A DNA stretch of 64,000 nt from the NCBI RefSeq assembly GCF_009873495.1, contig NZ_CP046707.1, positions 1 through 64,000 of the forward strand. The letters run 5' to 3'. This DNA is from Nostoc sp. ATCC 53789 (GTDB lineage: Bacteria; Cyanobacteriota; Cyanobacteriia; Cyanobacteriales; Nostocaceae). Both the position numbers and the translations under genes were made by a program. Positions 51,173 to 60,345 of the stretch are shown here, piece after piece; within the stretch, counting starts at the first letter, position 1, and each line of letters opens with the position of its first letter. A model generated the notes under the pieces. The model worked only from the letters and a program-made list of their open reading frames with translations. It was not told the origin of the DNA and made no database searches.

Positions 51173-51818
51173 TGCTACAAAAGCAGCAGCCCAAGCTGTA
51201 GCAGAAAAGCTAGCAGGACGCAAACAAAACTCCACATCTAGCACCAATGATTCCACACCTGCTACTGTCCCCAGAGATAGCCGTATCCCTGGATTGTTGA
51301 GCGTCACGCCGGATTTAATACCGGGAATGATGCCACCATTCCAGCCGAATCAGTATCATATTTCAGATCCGCTTAATCCTCCTGAAACGCTCCCACAGGC
51401 AACTCAAAGCCAGCTAGATAAAGGTATGAAAATCTATGAAGGTTCTACACGAGCATTGAAACTTACGGGGGCAGCGCTCGACCTGACACGCGAGAAATTT
51501 ACTGTTATTGGTAAGCACTCAAAGGCTTTTGGTGCTGGTATTCAAGCAGCTACCGAAATTGAGAAAGTTAAGGGTAATTATTTAGATTACCTTAATCAAA
51601 AAGAAGTAACTACCCAAAAATCAATTTCTTTAGATGTCAGCCAAGTTAAGACAAGCGCTGATACGAATATCTCGGTTTATAGCAAAGATGAGTTAAACCA
51701 AAAACTGTTACAAGCTCAAATAAAAGCTGAGGAATTAAGACTAAAAACTATTGAGTCACAAGGGAACCTAGCAAGCTTTAAAGCACAGTTGGGTGATTAT
51801 CTGGAGGTGAAATCATGA
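51159..51818 (+). CDS. Hypothetical protein, operon gene 5
   Basis: It has 219 residues: a helical start (KAAAQAVAEKLAGRKQNSTS), a Pro-rich middle (about 35-85) and a helical second half ending LKTIESQGNLASFKAQLGDY. It overlaps the membrane ATPase start by 4 bases, which suggests that the two interact. Confidence 0.6.
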   Translation: MAKIDATKAAAQAVAEKLAGRKQNSTSSTNDSTPATVPRDSRIPGLLSVTPDLIPGMMPPFQPNQYHISDPLNPPETLPQATQSQLDKGMKIYEGSTRALKLTGAALDLTREKFTVIGKHSKAFGAGIQAATEIEKVKGNYLDYLNQKEVTTQKSISLDVSQVKTSADTNISVYSKDELNQKLLQAQIKAEELRLKTIESQGNLASFKAQLGDYLEVKS

Positions 51819-53986
51819 GATTATCCCACAGTTTAGGGCTAAGTGCTTTTAGCTTGTGCGCTGGGTTAGCAGTAGCTTCTGGAGGGTTCACCAACGATAT
51901 AGCCAAAGTAATCTCTATGCTTGGTGTGGGAGCATTGCCAGCAAGTTTTATTACTTACTTTATCGCTGATACTAAATCACAGAGATTGCTAAATGATGCC
52001 GAAAGTAAGAATAAAAAAGCAGGTGAAACACTGCATAAAGTTATCAGGGAATTTGAAAGGAGCAAGTCAAGGTTAGCCACTGTTAGTAGCCAGCTAGAAT
52101 CTTTGAAAGATGAACTCAAAGAAGCGAGAAATACCATCAACTCGTTAGGTCATAACAAACTAGAAAGCACAGCAATAATAGCTCAACTGCAAGCCAAGTT
52201 AAATCAATTATCTACACAGACTCAAAAAGATACCCAGCGTATTGAATATCTGGAAAGTGAGACTGAGCAATGGGAATTGAACTTTAAAACTCAAGTAGAA
52301 GCGGAGGCTAACAAACGCTTTCAACTTGCCAAGTCACAGGAATTAGAAAAGATTTATCATGAACACGATTCTATTACCTCTGAAGCTATGCAGCTATTCA
52401 GAAGGTTGCAAAACTGGGGTGAGAAGGTAGCGCATGGTCATCAAAGTAAAGCCGAGATTATCAAAAGTTTGGCAAGTAGCTACAACGAAAATTTAGATGA
52501 GGTTGGGGAAGCGATCGCCAATGAGCGCCAAAACTATATAGAGCAAATCGAGCTACTAAACGAGCGCGTAGGTCAGCTACAGCAACAATTGGCAGGTGAT
52601 TTAATAGAACCCGTGTATGGTGACTTTGGCTTTGATATCAACGGGAAAATCGCCAACGAAATAGCGCGTACTTTGTTTACTGATATCAGGTTGGCTTTGA
52701 GCGTTAAAGGCTTTCAGGTGAAGCCTGACGGCGTTGTAGACATTGGTTATGGCTATTCCCGGTCTGTGCATACCTTAGCCATTGCAGAAGCAATCAGCAA
52801 GCATTCTGACACGCTGGCTAAAAAGCTGGGACTATTCAAAATAACAAGCGTTCGCAAGCTGGAAATAACCGATTGTATTGTGGTCAGCTACCGTATGGGG
52901 CCAGCCATCAAAGCAGATGAAATTAAGTTGATGGTTGGGACTACTGACGAATTTATCAACTATGTAGTCAGTCACCCAATCCGCTATCGGCTGATTGCAG
53001 ATCCGGGCGTTGGTAAAACCCCAACCACTGCGGTAATGATTAGCGAAATCCTCAAAGCTGGATGCACTCGCGGCAATACTGGCAAGGGTGAGAAAGTACC
53101 TCACACTCTGGTTACGGTGTCTTATCCTGGTGCTGTTGCTTCACTCAAAGATAGCAACTATCCTTTAGAGCATTTCCTTAAATATGGCGATACCACAGCC
53201 GCGATTAAATCCTTTGATGATTGCCTAGACGACGGAAATTTTCGAGTTCAAAACCCCACATTCGCTGCTAACTTCTTTCAAATTTGGGCATGGGATGAAT
53301 TAGATAACACGCTGAATTCTTGCAGTGAGCCATACAAGGCAGGGGAAAACCTTAAGAAGATTTTAAAACAGTTTGGTCACAATAACATCGGTTGGATTGT
53401 GTCGGGTCAATCAGTGATGACCAAACAAATCCCAGGTTTTACCAATGATGATCGGTCACTCTTTACCGAAATAATCATTGGCATTCCCAAAATCAGACAT
53501 TACCTGAATACCTACGGCAAGGGGAAAAACAGCGAGTCTAATTTGGCTAAGTTGATTCGGAACTTAGACGCTATTGAAGAATACATCGACCATAAAAATG
53601 AGTTAGTTACCGATGATGCGAGATTATTAAGAGTAGCCTTAGTCGTCGATTCTCGCTCACCCAAACTTTATTTTTTACCTAATCTCGATAAAGTTAGTTT
53701 CAACTATCAAGAGATAGAAGAGACAAAGCGACTGGCAAGAGTTGCAAAGTCCCCTGACACGGGTTACACGAGATTGACACGCGATACCTTAAACCCAAGC
53801 ATAGCAAGCACTGACATGGTGATGTCTGCTGCGTCATTTTCCACTATAGGGGGTAGCCGCCAAAGTGACACAAAGCCTTATTGTCCCCACTGTGGTCACG
53901 CAAATTTAACCGTAAGAAAGGATAAAAGATATTACTGTTTAAACTGCAAAAAAATAACAGTTTCTAATAAAATAATTTGGAAATAA
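51815..53986 (+). CDS. Membrane-anchored coiled-coil ATPase with zinc ribbon
   Basis: It has 723 residues. Two hydrophobic spans (5-24 and 31-50) are followed by a coiled coil (about 52-260), a middle domain, then Walker A DPGVGKT (396-402) and IWAWDELD (490-497) as Walker B. It ends in a zinc ribbon with C690/C693 and C708/C711. It resembles no named transport or conjugation ATPase that I can identify. It may move or tether plasmid DNA at the membrane. It is the largest gene of the operon. Confidence 0.75.
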   Translation: MRLSHSLGLSAFSLCAGLAVASGGFTNDIAKVISMLGVGALPASFITYFIADTKSQRLLNDAESKNKKAGETLHKVIREFERSKSRLATVSSQLESLKDELKEARNTINSLGHNKLESTAIIAQLQAKLNQLSTQTQKDTQRIEYLESETEQWELNFKTQVEAEANKRFQLAKSQELEKIYHEHDSITSEAMQLFRRLQNWGEKVAHGHQSKAEIIKSLASSYNENLDEVGEAIANERQNYIEQIELLNERVGQLQQQLAGDLIEPVYGDFGFDINGKIANEIARTLFTDIRLALSVKGFQVKPDGVVDIGYGYSRSVHTLAIAEAISKHSDTLAKKLGLFKITSVRKLEITDCIVVSYRMGPAIKADEIKLMVGTTDEFINYVVSHPIRYRLIADPGVGKTPTTAVMISEILKAGCTRGNTGKGEKVPHTLVTVSYPGAVASLKDSNYPLEHFLKYGDTTAAIKSFDDCLDDGNFRVQNPTFAANFFQIWAWDELDNTLNSCSEPYKAGENLKKILKQFGHNNIGWIVSGQSVMTKQIPGFTNDDRSLFTEIIIGIPKIRHYLNTYGKGKNSESNLAKLIRNLDAIEEYIDHKNELVTDDARLLRVALVVDSRSPKLYFLPNLDKVSFNYQEIEETKRLARVAKSPDTGYTRLTRDTLNPSIASTDMVMSAASFSTIGGSRQSDTKPYCPHCGHANLTVRKDKRYYCLNCKKITVSNKIIWK

Positions 53987-53990
53987 ATAT

Positions 53991-54497
53991 ATGGACTTGG
54001 ATGAGATTACGACAATTATCTATCAGCCTAAAAATGACCATGAGCCGGGATTTATCTATTTAATGGAAGCAGAGGGCTATCACGGGCTAATTCCTGGTTG
54101 TTACCTCCGTCGTTGCAAAATTGGGTTATCTCGTAATCCCGAAGCTCGACTTGATAACTTTCATAGGAATCAACCACCTTGTAACGTGAAAATCCTCAAG
54201 ACTATTTATGTAGAGGATATGGCAGATGTAGAAGGTGAATTACATCAACAATTTAGCCAATGCAATGTTGAGTTAATCAAAAGTCAAGAGTGGTTTGATT
54301 TTAATCCAATGCAATTTCTGATGGTTAACTGGGAATTTGAGAAGCGATCGCTACACGTCTTTAGCATTAGCGACTTGCCAATTAAGCTAATCATTTTCAG
54401 CATGATCGGGCTATTGTCCGTGGGTGCGATCGCTGGCAGATTGACAAATCAACCAGTTAACTCCGTGATACAGCCACAAGAGAAATTGACAAAGTAA
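53991..54497 (+). CDS. T5orf172/GIY-YIG-like membrane protein
   Basis: It has 168 residues. FIYLMEAEGYHGLIPGCYLR and KIGLSRNPEARLDNFH match the T5orf172 variant of the GIY-YIG nuclease fold; EGELHQQFSQCNVE supplies the acidic helix. A single hydrophobic span near 129-149 (LPIKLIIFSMIGLLSVGAIA) places it at the membrane. It starts 4 bases after the ATPase and ends the operon. Confidence 0.75.
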   Translation: MDLDEITTIIYQPKNDHEPGFIYLMEAEGYHGLIPGCYLRRCKIGLSRNPEARLDNFHRNQPPCNVKILKTIYVEDMADVEGELHQQFSQCNVELIKSQEWFDFNPMQFLMVNWEFEKRSLHVFSISDLPIKLIIFSMIGLLSVGAIAGRLTNQPVNSVIQPQEKLTK

Positions 54498-54504
54498 GCA
54501 AAAT

Positions 54505-54534
54505 TAAGGGAGGTTGTTAGCCTCCCTTTGGGTT
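54505..54534. terminator. Terminator after the operon
   Basis: AAGGGAGG pairs with CCTCCCTT across a 7-base TTGTTAG loop, followed by TGGGTTTT. It ends the operon and may also serve the convergent small gene. Confidence 0.8.
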
Positions 54535-54696
54535 TTAGAACGGTGTGTTACCAGTCTCGTTTACCTTGGCGAGATATCCCCGCCAGTAGTCTCCATCCTG
54601 GCTTTTGGGTGGTAATCCAATCGCCGCGTCGAATTCTCCGTCAAAGTAGTCGCTAGTAGGTTGGAATTGTTGAGGTTGAGCAATTGTGAGTAACAT
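54535..54696 (-). CDS. Small hypothetical protein
   Basis: It encodes 53 residues: MLLTIAQPQQFQPTSDYFDG, then AAIGLPPKSQDGDYWRGYLA with a NTPF end. The frame is clean and has DYWRGY, which recurs in small cyanobacterial proteins. It is convergent with the operon and divergent from the resolvase gene. Confidence 0.5.
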   Translation of the reverse strand: MLLTIAQPQQFQPTSDYFDGEFDAAIGLPPKSQDGDYWRGYLAKVNETGNTPF

Positions 54697-54719
54697 GAGA
54701 ATACCTTTTATTTTTAAGC

Positions 54720-54742
54720 TGCGGGTTAGTAGCCCGCTTTTT
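54720..54742 (+). terminator. Hairpin insulating the resolvase promoter
   Basis: GCGGG and CCCGC flank TTAGTAG with TTTTT following. It precedes the Tel-box repeats and could stop transcription from upstream. Confidence 0.6.
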
Positions 54743-54754
54743 CTGTGGTTTTTT

Positions 54755-54860
54755 TAACCTGTTATTAGTGTAGCTTAACCTGTTATATAATGTCAATAAC
54801 CTGTTAAAAATATCTCACAGGTTATTGACATCTGCTAACTTGTTAGTTAAATTAATAACA
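54755..54860 (+). promoter_or_regulatory. Tel-box operator and palindrome before the resolvase gene
   Basis: TAACCTGTTA occurs at 54755, 54776 and 54797, exactly 21 bp apart, and in reverse at 54815 (TCACAGGTTA, 9/10). TGTTAGTTAAATTAATAACA at 54841-54860 is an imperfect palindrome like the terminal one. Exact two-turn spacing indicates protein binding on one face. This suggests autoregulation by the resolvase. Confidence 0.7.
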
Positions 54861-54887
54861 GCTTAGAAATAAAGGGGAGTCAGTCAG

Positions 54888-56738
54888 ATGTCTAAAGCAG
54901 TTCAGGAACAAGTAGATCAACTCTTTGTTGCGGTCAAAGATTTGCAAAGCCTTGAAGAGATCAAGCCACACTGTGAGAAGTTCAACGAGTGGATAAATAC
55001 CAACACTAACTACAGCATTAAAAGCTTAGGCACTGTGCTGAGTCGGGCTGGCTTCTATAAAAAATTCAAGTCACTGCCATTAGAGCAAGGGAAAAACGCT
55101 GATTCTGTACCCAAGCATGATGCCCAAGGCAACGTAACAGGTTATGAGTTAAAGCACTATGTTTTACTGCTGTGTGGTCTGGATAAAAAGGATTGGGAGG
55201 AGCGTAACGAGTCAACACGGGTAAGCTTACGCCTCGAAAATGGTCAGGAAATCAGCCCAGACGAATATTTAGAAGTAACAGGTAAGCTGTTAGAATCCCA
55301 AGACCTCCATGAAGTAGCAGTGGGGTTAATTGCTGCCACTGGCCGCCGCCCTCATGAAATTCTGGCTCGTGCTAAGTTCGCACCTGTGGAGGGTCAAAGC
55401 TATCAGGTAATGTTCACTGGTCAAGGTAAAAAACGGGGAGATAAGCCAGTATTCCCCATCGCTACCCTCTACCCTGCTAGTTACGTCATTGAGCGATTGA
55501 ACTGGTTAAGAAAGGAGCCAACAACTAAAGCACTGTTGGCAGAGGTGGCTAACGAGAATCCTACAGACCTTTCAGCCCAAAACCGCGCTATTGACAGCCG
55601 CCGCAATGGTTCGTTGAACCGGGTAGTACGGGCATACTTTGGGGATAAGGGAGATAAAGCACCGATTCTAAATTTTCGACATGGGGAAGAACAAGACAAC
55701 TGCAAAGCACTCCGAGCCGCATATCTAGCACTGGCTACTGAGCGCGATTGCCAGGGTTCAACGGGTTCTAAAATGCTACGTGCAGCTAGGTTAGCTGGTC
55801 ACTTTGTTAAAGATACTCCCACAGATCGAGATTTACAAAATCTTGTAACCACTTTGGGGTATGCCGATTACTACCTTACAAAACCTGTAGGTTTTCCCGA
55901 TGCTCCATCAAAAGAAAAACTTTCAAATGTTCGGGTTAATTCTTCAAATTTAGAAGCTATTCGCCACTTGCAAGGGGAGTTCAATTTACCCAATCAGCAA
56001 TCAGCTATTACCTACTTGCTTGAGTCATTTAACAACCGTTTGGATACTGCAAAGCAATTACAGTCAGCACAACAGAGAGTTGCCCAATTAGAAACAGAGA
56101 TTAAAGAGTTACGCCAAAGTAATAACCAGTTAGAAGAAATTAATAACCAATTAGATATAGCCAACAAACAATTACAGCAGGAGAAAGCAGCTATGGAAAC
56201 CACAGCACAGCAACCCCAAACAGTTACTCTTAATGTCACTGAGTTAGATTCTTGGCTAGAGAAAAAAGTTATTGAGGTGGTGAACAAGGTAACTCTTGGG
56301 CAAGGTATCGCTCCCGCCGCCAAGTCTATCCCTGCCAAGGTTGCACCCATCAAGGAAGAGATTGACTGGCAAACCAAGACTGATGCTGAGGTGTGGGGGA
56401 GCAAAGCAACCTTAGCAGCTGTAGAAAAAATTCGTAGGTCTTATCAGGCTATCTGTTTATATAACGATACTGTGGCGACTGGAGACAGCGATCGCTTGGC
56501 AGTGACTAACCAAGCACTCAGGGATTTATCGGGCTGTAACGGCTTGTTGGTACGTGACTGGATTGAGCAACACAAAGACGAAATAATCAGCCATAACGCG
56601 AAATTCGGTATGGAGAATAAGAAAGACCCCAGTAACCCTGCCAGCTATGCCAACAAAGGAAAGGACACAGATAAAATTCTTTTGCTGATAAACGATGAGT
56701 TCTTGAGTGGGGAAGCCTTTAAAGCAGGGAGAAATTAA
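54888..56738 (+). CDS. Protelomerase (telomere resolvase) family protein
   Basis: It has 616 residues. The catalytic domain (about 85-345) shows AATGRRPHEIL (149-159) with R153/R154, GQGKKRGDKPVF (178-189) with a beta-hairpin Lys, and CKALRAAYL with K273 and R276, spaced three apart as in TelK. A nucleophile could be Y325, Y328 or Y329 (LGYADYYL). A coiled coil (390-435) leads to a separate C-terminal domain (440-616), copied at 5114-5757. The enzyme would cut replicated telomeres and reseal them as hairpins. A GGGGAG ribosome site precedes the ATG. A tyrosine-recombinase relative of other function is the alternative. Confidence 0.85.
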   Translation: MSKAVQEQVDQLFVAVKDLQSLEEIKPHCEKFNEWINTNTNYSIKSLGTVLSRAGFYKKFKSLPLEQGKNADSVPKHDAQGNVTGYELKHYVLLLCGLDKKDWEERNESTRVSLRLENGQEISPDEYLEVTGKLLESQDLHEVAVGLIAATGRRPHEILARAKFAPVEGQSYQVMFTGQGKKRGDKPVFPIATLYPASYVIERLNWLRKEPTTKALLAEVANENPTDLSAQNRAIDSRRNGSLNRVVRAYFGDKGDKAPILNFRHGEEQDNCKALRAAYLALATERDCQGSTGSKMLRAARLAGHFVKDTPTDRDLQNLVTTLGYADYYLTKPVGFPDAPSKEKLSNVRVNSSNLEAIRHLQGEFNLPNQQSAITYLLESFNNRLDTAKQLQSAQQRVAQLETEIKELRQSNNQLEEINNQLDIANKQLQQEKAAMETTAQQPQTVTLNVTELDSWLEKKVIEVVNKVTLGQGIAPAAKSIPAKVAPIKEEIDWQTKTDAEVWGSKATLAAVEKIRRSYQAICLYNDTVATGDSDRLAVTNQALRDLSGCNGLLVRDWIEQHKDEIISHNAKFGMENKKDPSNPASYANKGKDTDKILLLINDEFLSGEAFKAGRN

Positions 56739-56766
56739 ACCGGATCTGGGATGGTGTAGCAATTAC

Positions 56767-56820
56767 TTATCAGAATCTTGCTTATGAGAACATGATTTCT
56801 TATAAGCAAGATTCTGATAA
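56767..56820. repeat. 19-bp inverted repeat after the resolvase gene
   Basis: TTATCAGAATCTTGCTTAT at 56767-56785 has its exact complement at 56802-56820 with a 16-base loop. It lies 29 bases after the resolvase stop. It may be a terminator without a T tail or a binding site. Confidence 0.85.
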
Positions 56821-56948
56821 ATGAAGAGCAGCGCGTCGCTATAATTATCTTTCCCCCGAATCTTGATACCCTTGTGCTGCTAGTCTTAAAAAATATACTA
56901 CTGTTTTTCTTTATATTACGAGTAGCTAGCGAGGATCAAATTTTAAAT

Positions 56949-57164
56949 ATGGCTTTTGAGCAAATCGAAGCATTTTTAAAGAAAATGCAGTCTGAACCTG
57001 AACTTAAAAACGAGGTGCTTGCAGCACCAACCGCAGATGATGTTGCGCGAATAGCACTAAAGCTTGGTTTTGAATTTTCAGGTGATGAATTATTGAGAAT
57101 GTCAGGTAAGAAAGTTGGCAGCATTACTGTTAGAAAAACTGATCTTCCTGGAGAGTACAACTAG
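56949..57164 (+). CDS. Nif11-like leader peptide family protein
   Basis: From the ATG at 56949 (MAFEQIEAFLKKMQSEPELK) it has 71 residues and fits the Nif11 leader family: F-E-Q-I-E-A-F-L, then NEVLAAPTADDVARIALKLG and FEFSGDELL. Relatives are precursor leaders of modified peptides, but there is no Cys or Gly-Gly core here, and no modifying enzyme is nearby. The end is ITVRKTDLPGEYN. The role is uncertain. Confidence 0.8.
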   Translation: MAFEQIEAFLKKMQSEPELKNEVLAAPTADDVARIALKLGFEFSGDELLRMSGKKVGSITVRKTDLPGEYN

Positions 57165-57941
57165 GGGTCACGCGAGAATTTTTGAAAAAGGCAAATAAGC
57201 CGCGTAAATGTGGTGAATGGGCAAATAGCCAAGTTAGGATTTGTGTAAAAATAACCTGAACAGTTTTTGTGTGAAAGCTAGATTTAGCAAGCTATTCCAA
57301 ATAAATTTTGTACAACTTATTTTTACATGATGCCTTAGGAGATTAAAGGGACTATAGGCGATTGTGGCGGCGGTAGTAGGTGCGTAGCTTGCCGCCGAAG
57401 GCATCGCTCTCTCCTCATTCCCCGTGTCCCAATTACCTTTTTTTCTTTTGGTAGCGCGGCGGGAAGGCAATTTGATGTACTTTAGCCAATCGCGGAGAAA
57501 ATTTGAGTTTTTGAAAGTAGTGTCAATTTTTTGAGAGGTGCGATCGCCCAATGCCCAATGCCCAATACCTAACCCTAAGATGAGGGATGGTAGCAGTAGG
57601 GTTAATTAAGTAGCTAGAGTATTAATTTATGCTCACAGACAACCGCAAGTACTTGCTAAAGATGGCTATTTAAAAATGGGACAGATAAAAACGCTATAAG
57701 CCATATACAGTATGGTCTAGATAACCGCAAGCAAGTAGGTTTTTGTTTAATAAATAACCAAGTGCTTGCGCCAAAGTATTTACTTAGATTCTTGTTAGCT
57801 ATGTAATTAAAAACACTAAGATTTTAAAGGGTAGCTTTCTGGGAATTCTAATTAGGTTAGGGAGACGCGGCGGAGTCCCAATTAGATGAGGCGATTTTAT
57901 TTGCGGTCAGAAATTGAAACTTCAAAAGTTATGCTAATTTT
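57165..57941. other. Gene-free stretch
   Basis: It holds the 57382-57408 interspersed repeat, GCCCAATGCCCAATGCCC-type words near 57549 and a possible remnant frame (57234-57551) that I do not call. AAGTACTTGC and AAGCAAGTAGG words near 57650-57760 are similar but not clearly repeats. Confidence 0.6.
57382..57408. repeat. Interspersed repeat GCGTAGCTTGCCGCC type
   Basis: This copy reads GCGTAGCTTGCCGCC then GAAGGCATCGCT. Confidence 0.8.
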
Positions 57942-58076
57942 TCAGATATTAAAACTAATGCATTGCTCATCCCAATAAATACAGATTGTTTCTCCAGCCC
58001 TGGGAACTTGAGGCATTTCAATACTTTTGAGAGTTAATTTTTTGGAATTGGGAGTGTAGACTAGTTTGATCTTCAT
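57942..58076 (-). CDS. Small hypothetical protein
   Basis: It encodes 44 residues (MKIKLVYTPNSKKLTLKSIE, VPRAGETICIYWDEQCISFN). The P-R-x-G-E-x-I segment resembles short beta-rich plasmid proteins. Its stop is TGA at 57942-57944. No function is known. Confidence 0.45.
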   Translation of the reverse strand: MKIKLVYTPNSKKLTLKSIEMPQVPRAGETICIYWDEQCISFNI

Positions 58077-58111
58077 CTCTGTAACTCCTATTATCGGTGA
58101 TTGCTTTTGAG

Positions 58112-58378
58112 TCAGTTTTCCACATCTTGAGTATCACCGTAAGCAAGCTTGATAGCCTCTAACCACAATTCTTTAGGCGCTAATTTGACCGCTTCAACTA
58201 ACCCAAAGGACTGGAGCGACATGGCTAGTAGTTGCTTGGCATCTTGTTTGGACTTCCCCATGTATCCATCTCTGAGTTCTAATTTCTCAGGGCAACGGGC
58301 AACGAAATCATCAAACTTAAGTGGTTGTGATTCCAAACCAATTTTTTCTAAATCTTTTTTCTTAACCATAGTTTGCAC
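58112..58378 (-). CDS. Hypothetical small protein
   Basis: It has 88 residues, or 85 from the ATG at 58369. It is helical with DLEKIGLESQPLKFDDFVAR, and the end is WLEAIKLAYGDTQDVEN. No family is recognised. It lies upstream of the 44-residue gene in the same direction. Confidence 0.55.
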   Translation of the reverse strand: MQTMVKKKDLEKIGLESQPLKFDDFVARCPEKLELRDGYMGKSKQDAKQLLAMSLQSFGLVEAVKLAPKELWLEAIKLAYGDTQDVEN

Positions 58379-58844
58379 GGATCTAGAAAGGAGATAGGAG
58401 CAAGGTGAAGAGTTTGCCAGCGTAGCTAGCTTGCCACGGTAGGTATCGCCTTAGTCTCTCCACGCACCTATCCTATCAATTAACACCAGGATTTAGTGAA
58501 CCGCGATCGCTCTTGACGGGCGGTTATGCGATCGCGCCGTTGTCATGCCAAGAATTGAGATCCTAGCGACAAGTGAGAGGATAGCCAAACTTGCCGCCCC
58601 TCGCAACACTTTCTCATCGCTCACTTCCAAGTATCTCTGCAACTGCTCCAAATTTCGATGCCCCGAAATTTCCTAAATTATCCGCAGTGGAATGGAACTT
58701 CTCGACAACATTTCCCCTAGCAATAACCGGATTTGATGAATTTCAACCTGTAGTTACTGAAGATCCGATTGGGGACAACTCTGATCGCATCTAGCAACAG
58801 AACCTAGTACATCTAGCTCTTCACACCAAATAATTTTTCCCACT
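58379..58844. other. Gene-poor stretch with repeats
   Basis: It holds AGCTTGCCACGGTAGGTATCGC and GACGGGCGGTTATGCGATCGC repeat variants. A 67-codon frame at 58591-58794 ends WNFSTTFPLAITGFDEFQPV and may be a decayed gene; I give it no call. Confidence 0.5.
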
Positions 58845-58877
58845 GCCCTCTAGAATCAATTTTTAGAGGGCTTTTTA
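58845..58877 (+). terminator. Intrinsic terminator
   Basis: GCCCTCTA pairs with TAGAGGGC across 11 bases, followed by five T residues. It sits directly before the resolvase remnant. Confidence 0.8.
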
Positions 58878-58885
58878 TTGTCTAT

Positions 58886-58987
58886 GCTAGCTATGCCAAT
58901 AAAGGAAAGGACACAGATAAAATTCTGTTGGCTTCAAATGAAGAGTTGCTTAGTGGTGAAGGCTACCGCAAGGCTAAATCTCAATAG
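58886..58987 (+). pseudogene. Remnant of the resolvase C-terminus
   Basis: In frame it reads ASYANKGKDTDKILLASNEE and then LLSGEGYRKAKSQ before TAG, matching the last 33 residues of the resolvase (ASYANKGKDTDKILLLINDE, FLSGEAFKAGRN). It has no upstream reading frame. It faces the right end, as the left fragment faces the left end. Confidence 0.85.
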
Positions 58988-59131
58988 CGATCGTATTTGA
59001 AAAGAGTTAACCCCTCTTGCGGGGAAGTGAGGAGGATGACGGCGATCTGAGCAGAGAAAATTTTATCAGGTTGGTAGCTGAGGGTTTGTTTTGGGATTGC
59101 TAAGGATAGTGTCAAAAGTGGTGTATTAGTC

Positions 59132-59380
59132 GTGAGCGAATCAGAACAGCCTTCAAAACAAGACAAGCTTTCCGAAAAACAAATGATTGTCCAGGGTCTT
59201 CTGTTCGTTTTCGTGTTGCTTCCATCTGTATTTTTCGTTTTTAGTATTATTATTTCGGATTATTTGGCTCAAACGCCACCGGATCGCTTGTTTGATGATG
59301 CAGCTAGAAATTCAAAGGCTCTAGCTTGCGAATCAAAAAAGCAAAACGAGGGCGGTGAGCCGAGGGATTGTTGGAAATAA
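59132..59380 (+). CDS. Small membrane protein
   Basis: It has 82 residues from GTG. A charged start (SESEQPSKQDKLSEKQ) leads to one hydrophobic span (MIVQGLLFVFVLLPSVFFVF, about 18-45) and a polar tail with two Cys. A single-pass membrane protein of unknown role. Confidence 0.6.
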   Translation: MSESEQPSKQDKLSEKQMIVQGLLFVFVLLPSVFFVFSIIISDYLAQTPPDRLFDDAARNSKALACESKKQNEGGEPRDCWK

Positions 59381-59571
59381 CAAAACCTTGTGTGATACTC
59401 CTTTTTCTTGCGTGGATAGGTAGATAGGGGTGATCACTTGGTGTAAAGTGCTTGTTTTTGGTAGTCAGCTGGTACTTGCAGTTGTGCTGTACTCATTGCT
59501 TCCATCCCTGCATTGGAAATGCTTACAATCCGAGAGGTAAAGCGGATGGCTAGCTGTTTAGGGGTAGAGAA

Positions 59572-60010
59572 CTACAGCAGCATGAGAAAGGGCAAGTTGA
59601 TTGAAGAAATACTAGCCAAGGAATCAGTAGCGGCGTAATTGACCAGGGGTAGCCGTGACAGCGATACCCCTAACTTAGAGATTGTAGGCAAGCGATCGCT
59701 CTTGTAACGTGCGGGTACGCCATCACCACCCTCGTCTTTGACATGAGATTCCAGAAAAACCTCACGAATCAAAGCTGCTTGTGCAACAAAATTGTTTAAT
59801 TGACCAAATTGCCTTCTGCCTAAGTTCTTCACCATCGACTCCATTAGCTGAGATGGTGAAAGGCAACCAATATTGTTTGAGGGTTAATATCACTATTTGA
59901 GGTAAGTTGCCTAAACCAAAAGGTTCTGTTTTCAGATAACTAATTACCTGCCCGTCGATAGTGTCTACCCTTCGCTTAATTGAAAGAATTACTTGTTGGC
60001 TCTGTTTCAT
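59572..60010 (-). pseudogene. Hypothetical gene broken by a frameshift
   Basis: The frame from 60010 (MKQSQQVILSIKRRVDTIDG, later LPFTISANGVDGEELRQKAI) ends soon after IWSIKQF at a stop near 59762. Removal of one base in the AAAA run at 59788-59791 joins it to VAQAALIREVFLESHVKDEG in the next frame. The two parts fit one protein. The end runs into a TAACGTGCGGGTACGCC repeat. It may be a true frameshift or a sequencing error. Confidence 0.5.
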
Positions 60011-60204
60011 TTTTGTTATGCAAAAGTTTGTGTGGATTAATCACAGCAGCGTCGCGGGAGCTTTATCACTTTGCAGAATCAAAATGCAGAACTGAATTAA
60101 AGTCTAACCGAAATATTTTCCTTTACAAACTCAGTCATAATCCCCACTAAGTCTATGTAATTAGTGGGTTTTAAATTGCGAAATTGTATACCAAATCACA
60201 ATTT

Positions 60205-60345
60205 CTCTAGGACTGTTCTAGGACTAGTCTGCGACTGCTCTAGGACTGCTCTAGGACTAGTTTGGGGAATCACGGGGAGCAATTGCTAATTTCTCTACGA
60301 CTAGTCTACGACTGTTCTACGACTGCTCTACGACTAGTTTGGGGA
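60205..60345 (-). repeat. 11-bp iteron array inside the right repeat boundary
   Basis: CTAGGACTGCT-type units repeat every 11 bp (60205-60271), and a second block uses CTACGACTGCT (60292-60345). Each block ends with TAGTTTGGGGAATC. In reverse complement, units begin AGTC like the left array. It ends 19 bases from the right inverted repeat. Confidence 0.75.

Noticed and set aside
57234..57551. 105-codon open frame
   Set aside because: It crosses the interspersed repeat at 57382-57408 and has no folded-protein character.
58591..58794. 67-codon open frame
   Set aside because: Its start lies in a GCTTGCCGCC repeat and no family is recognised; at best a remnant.
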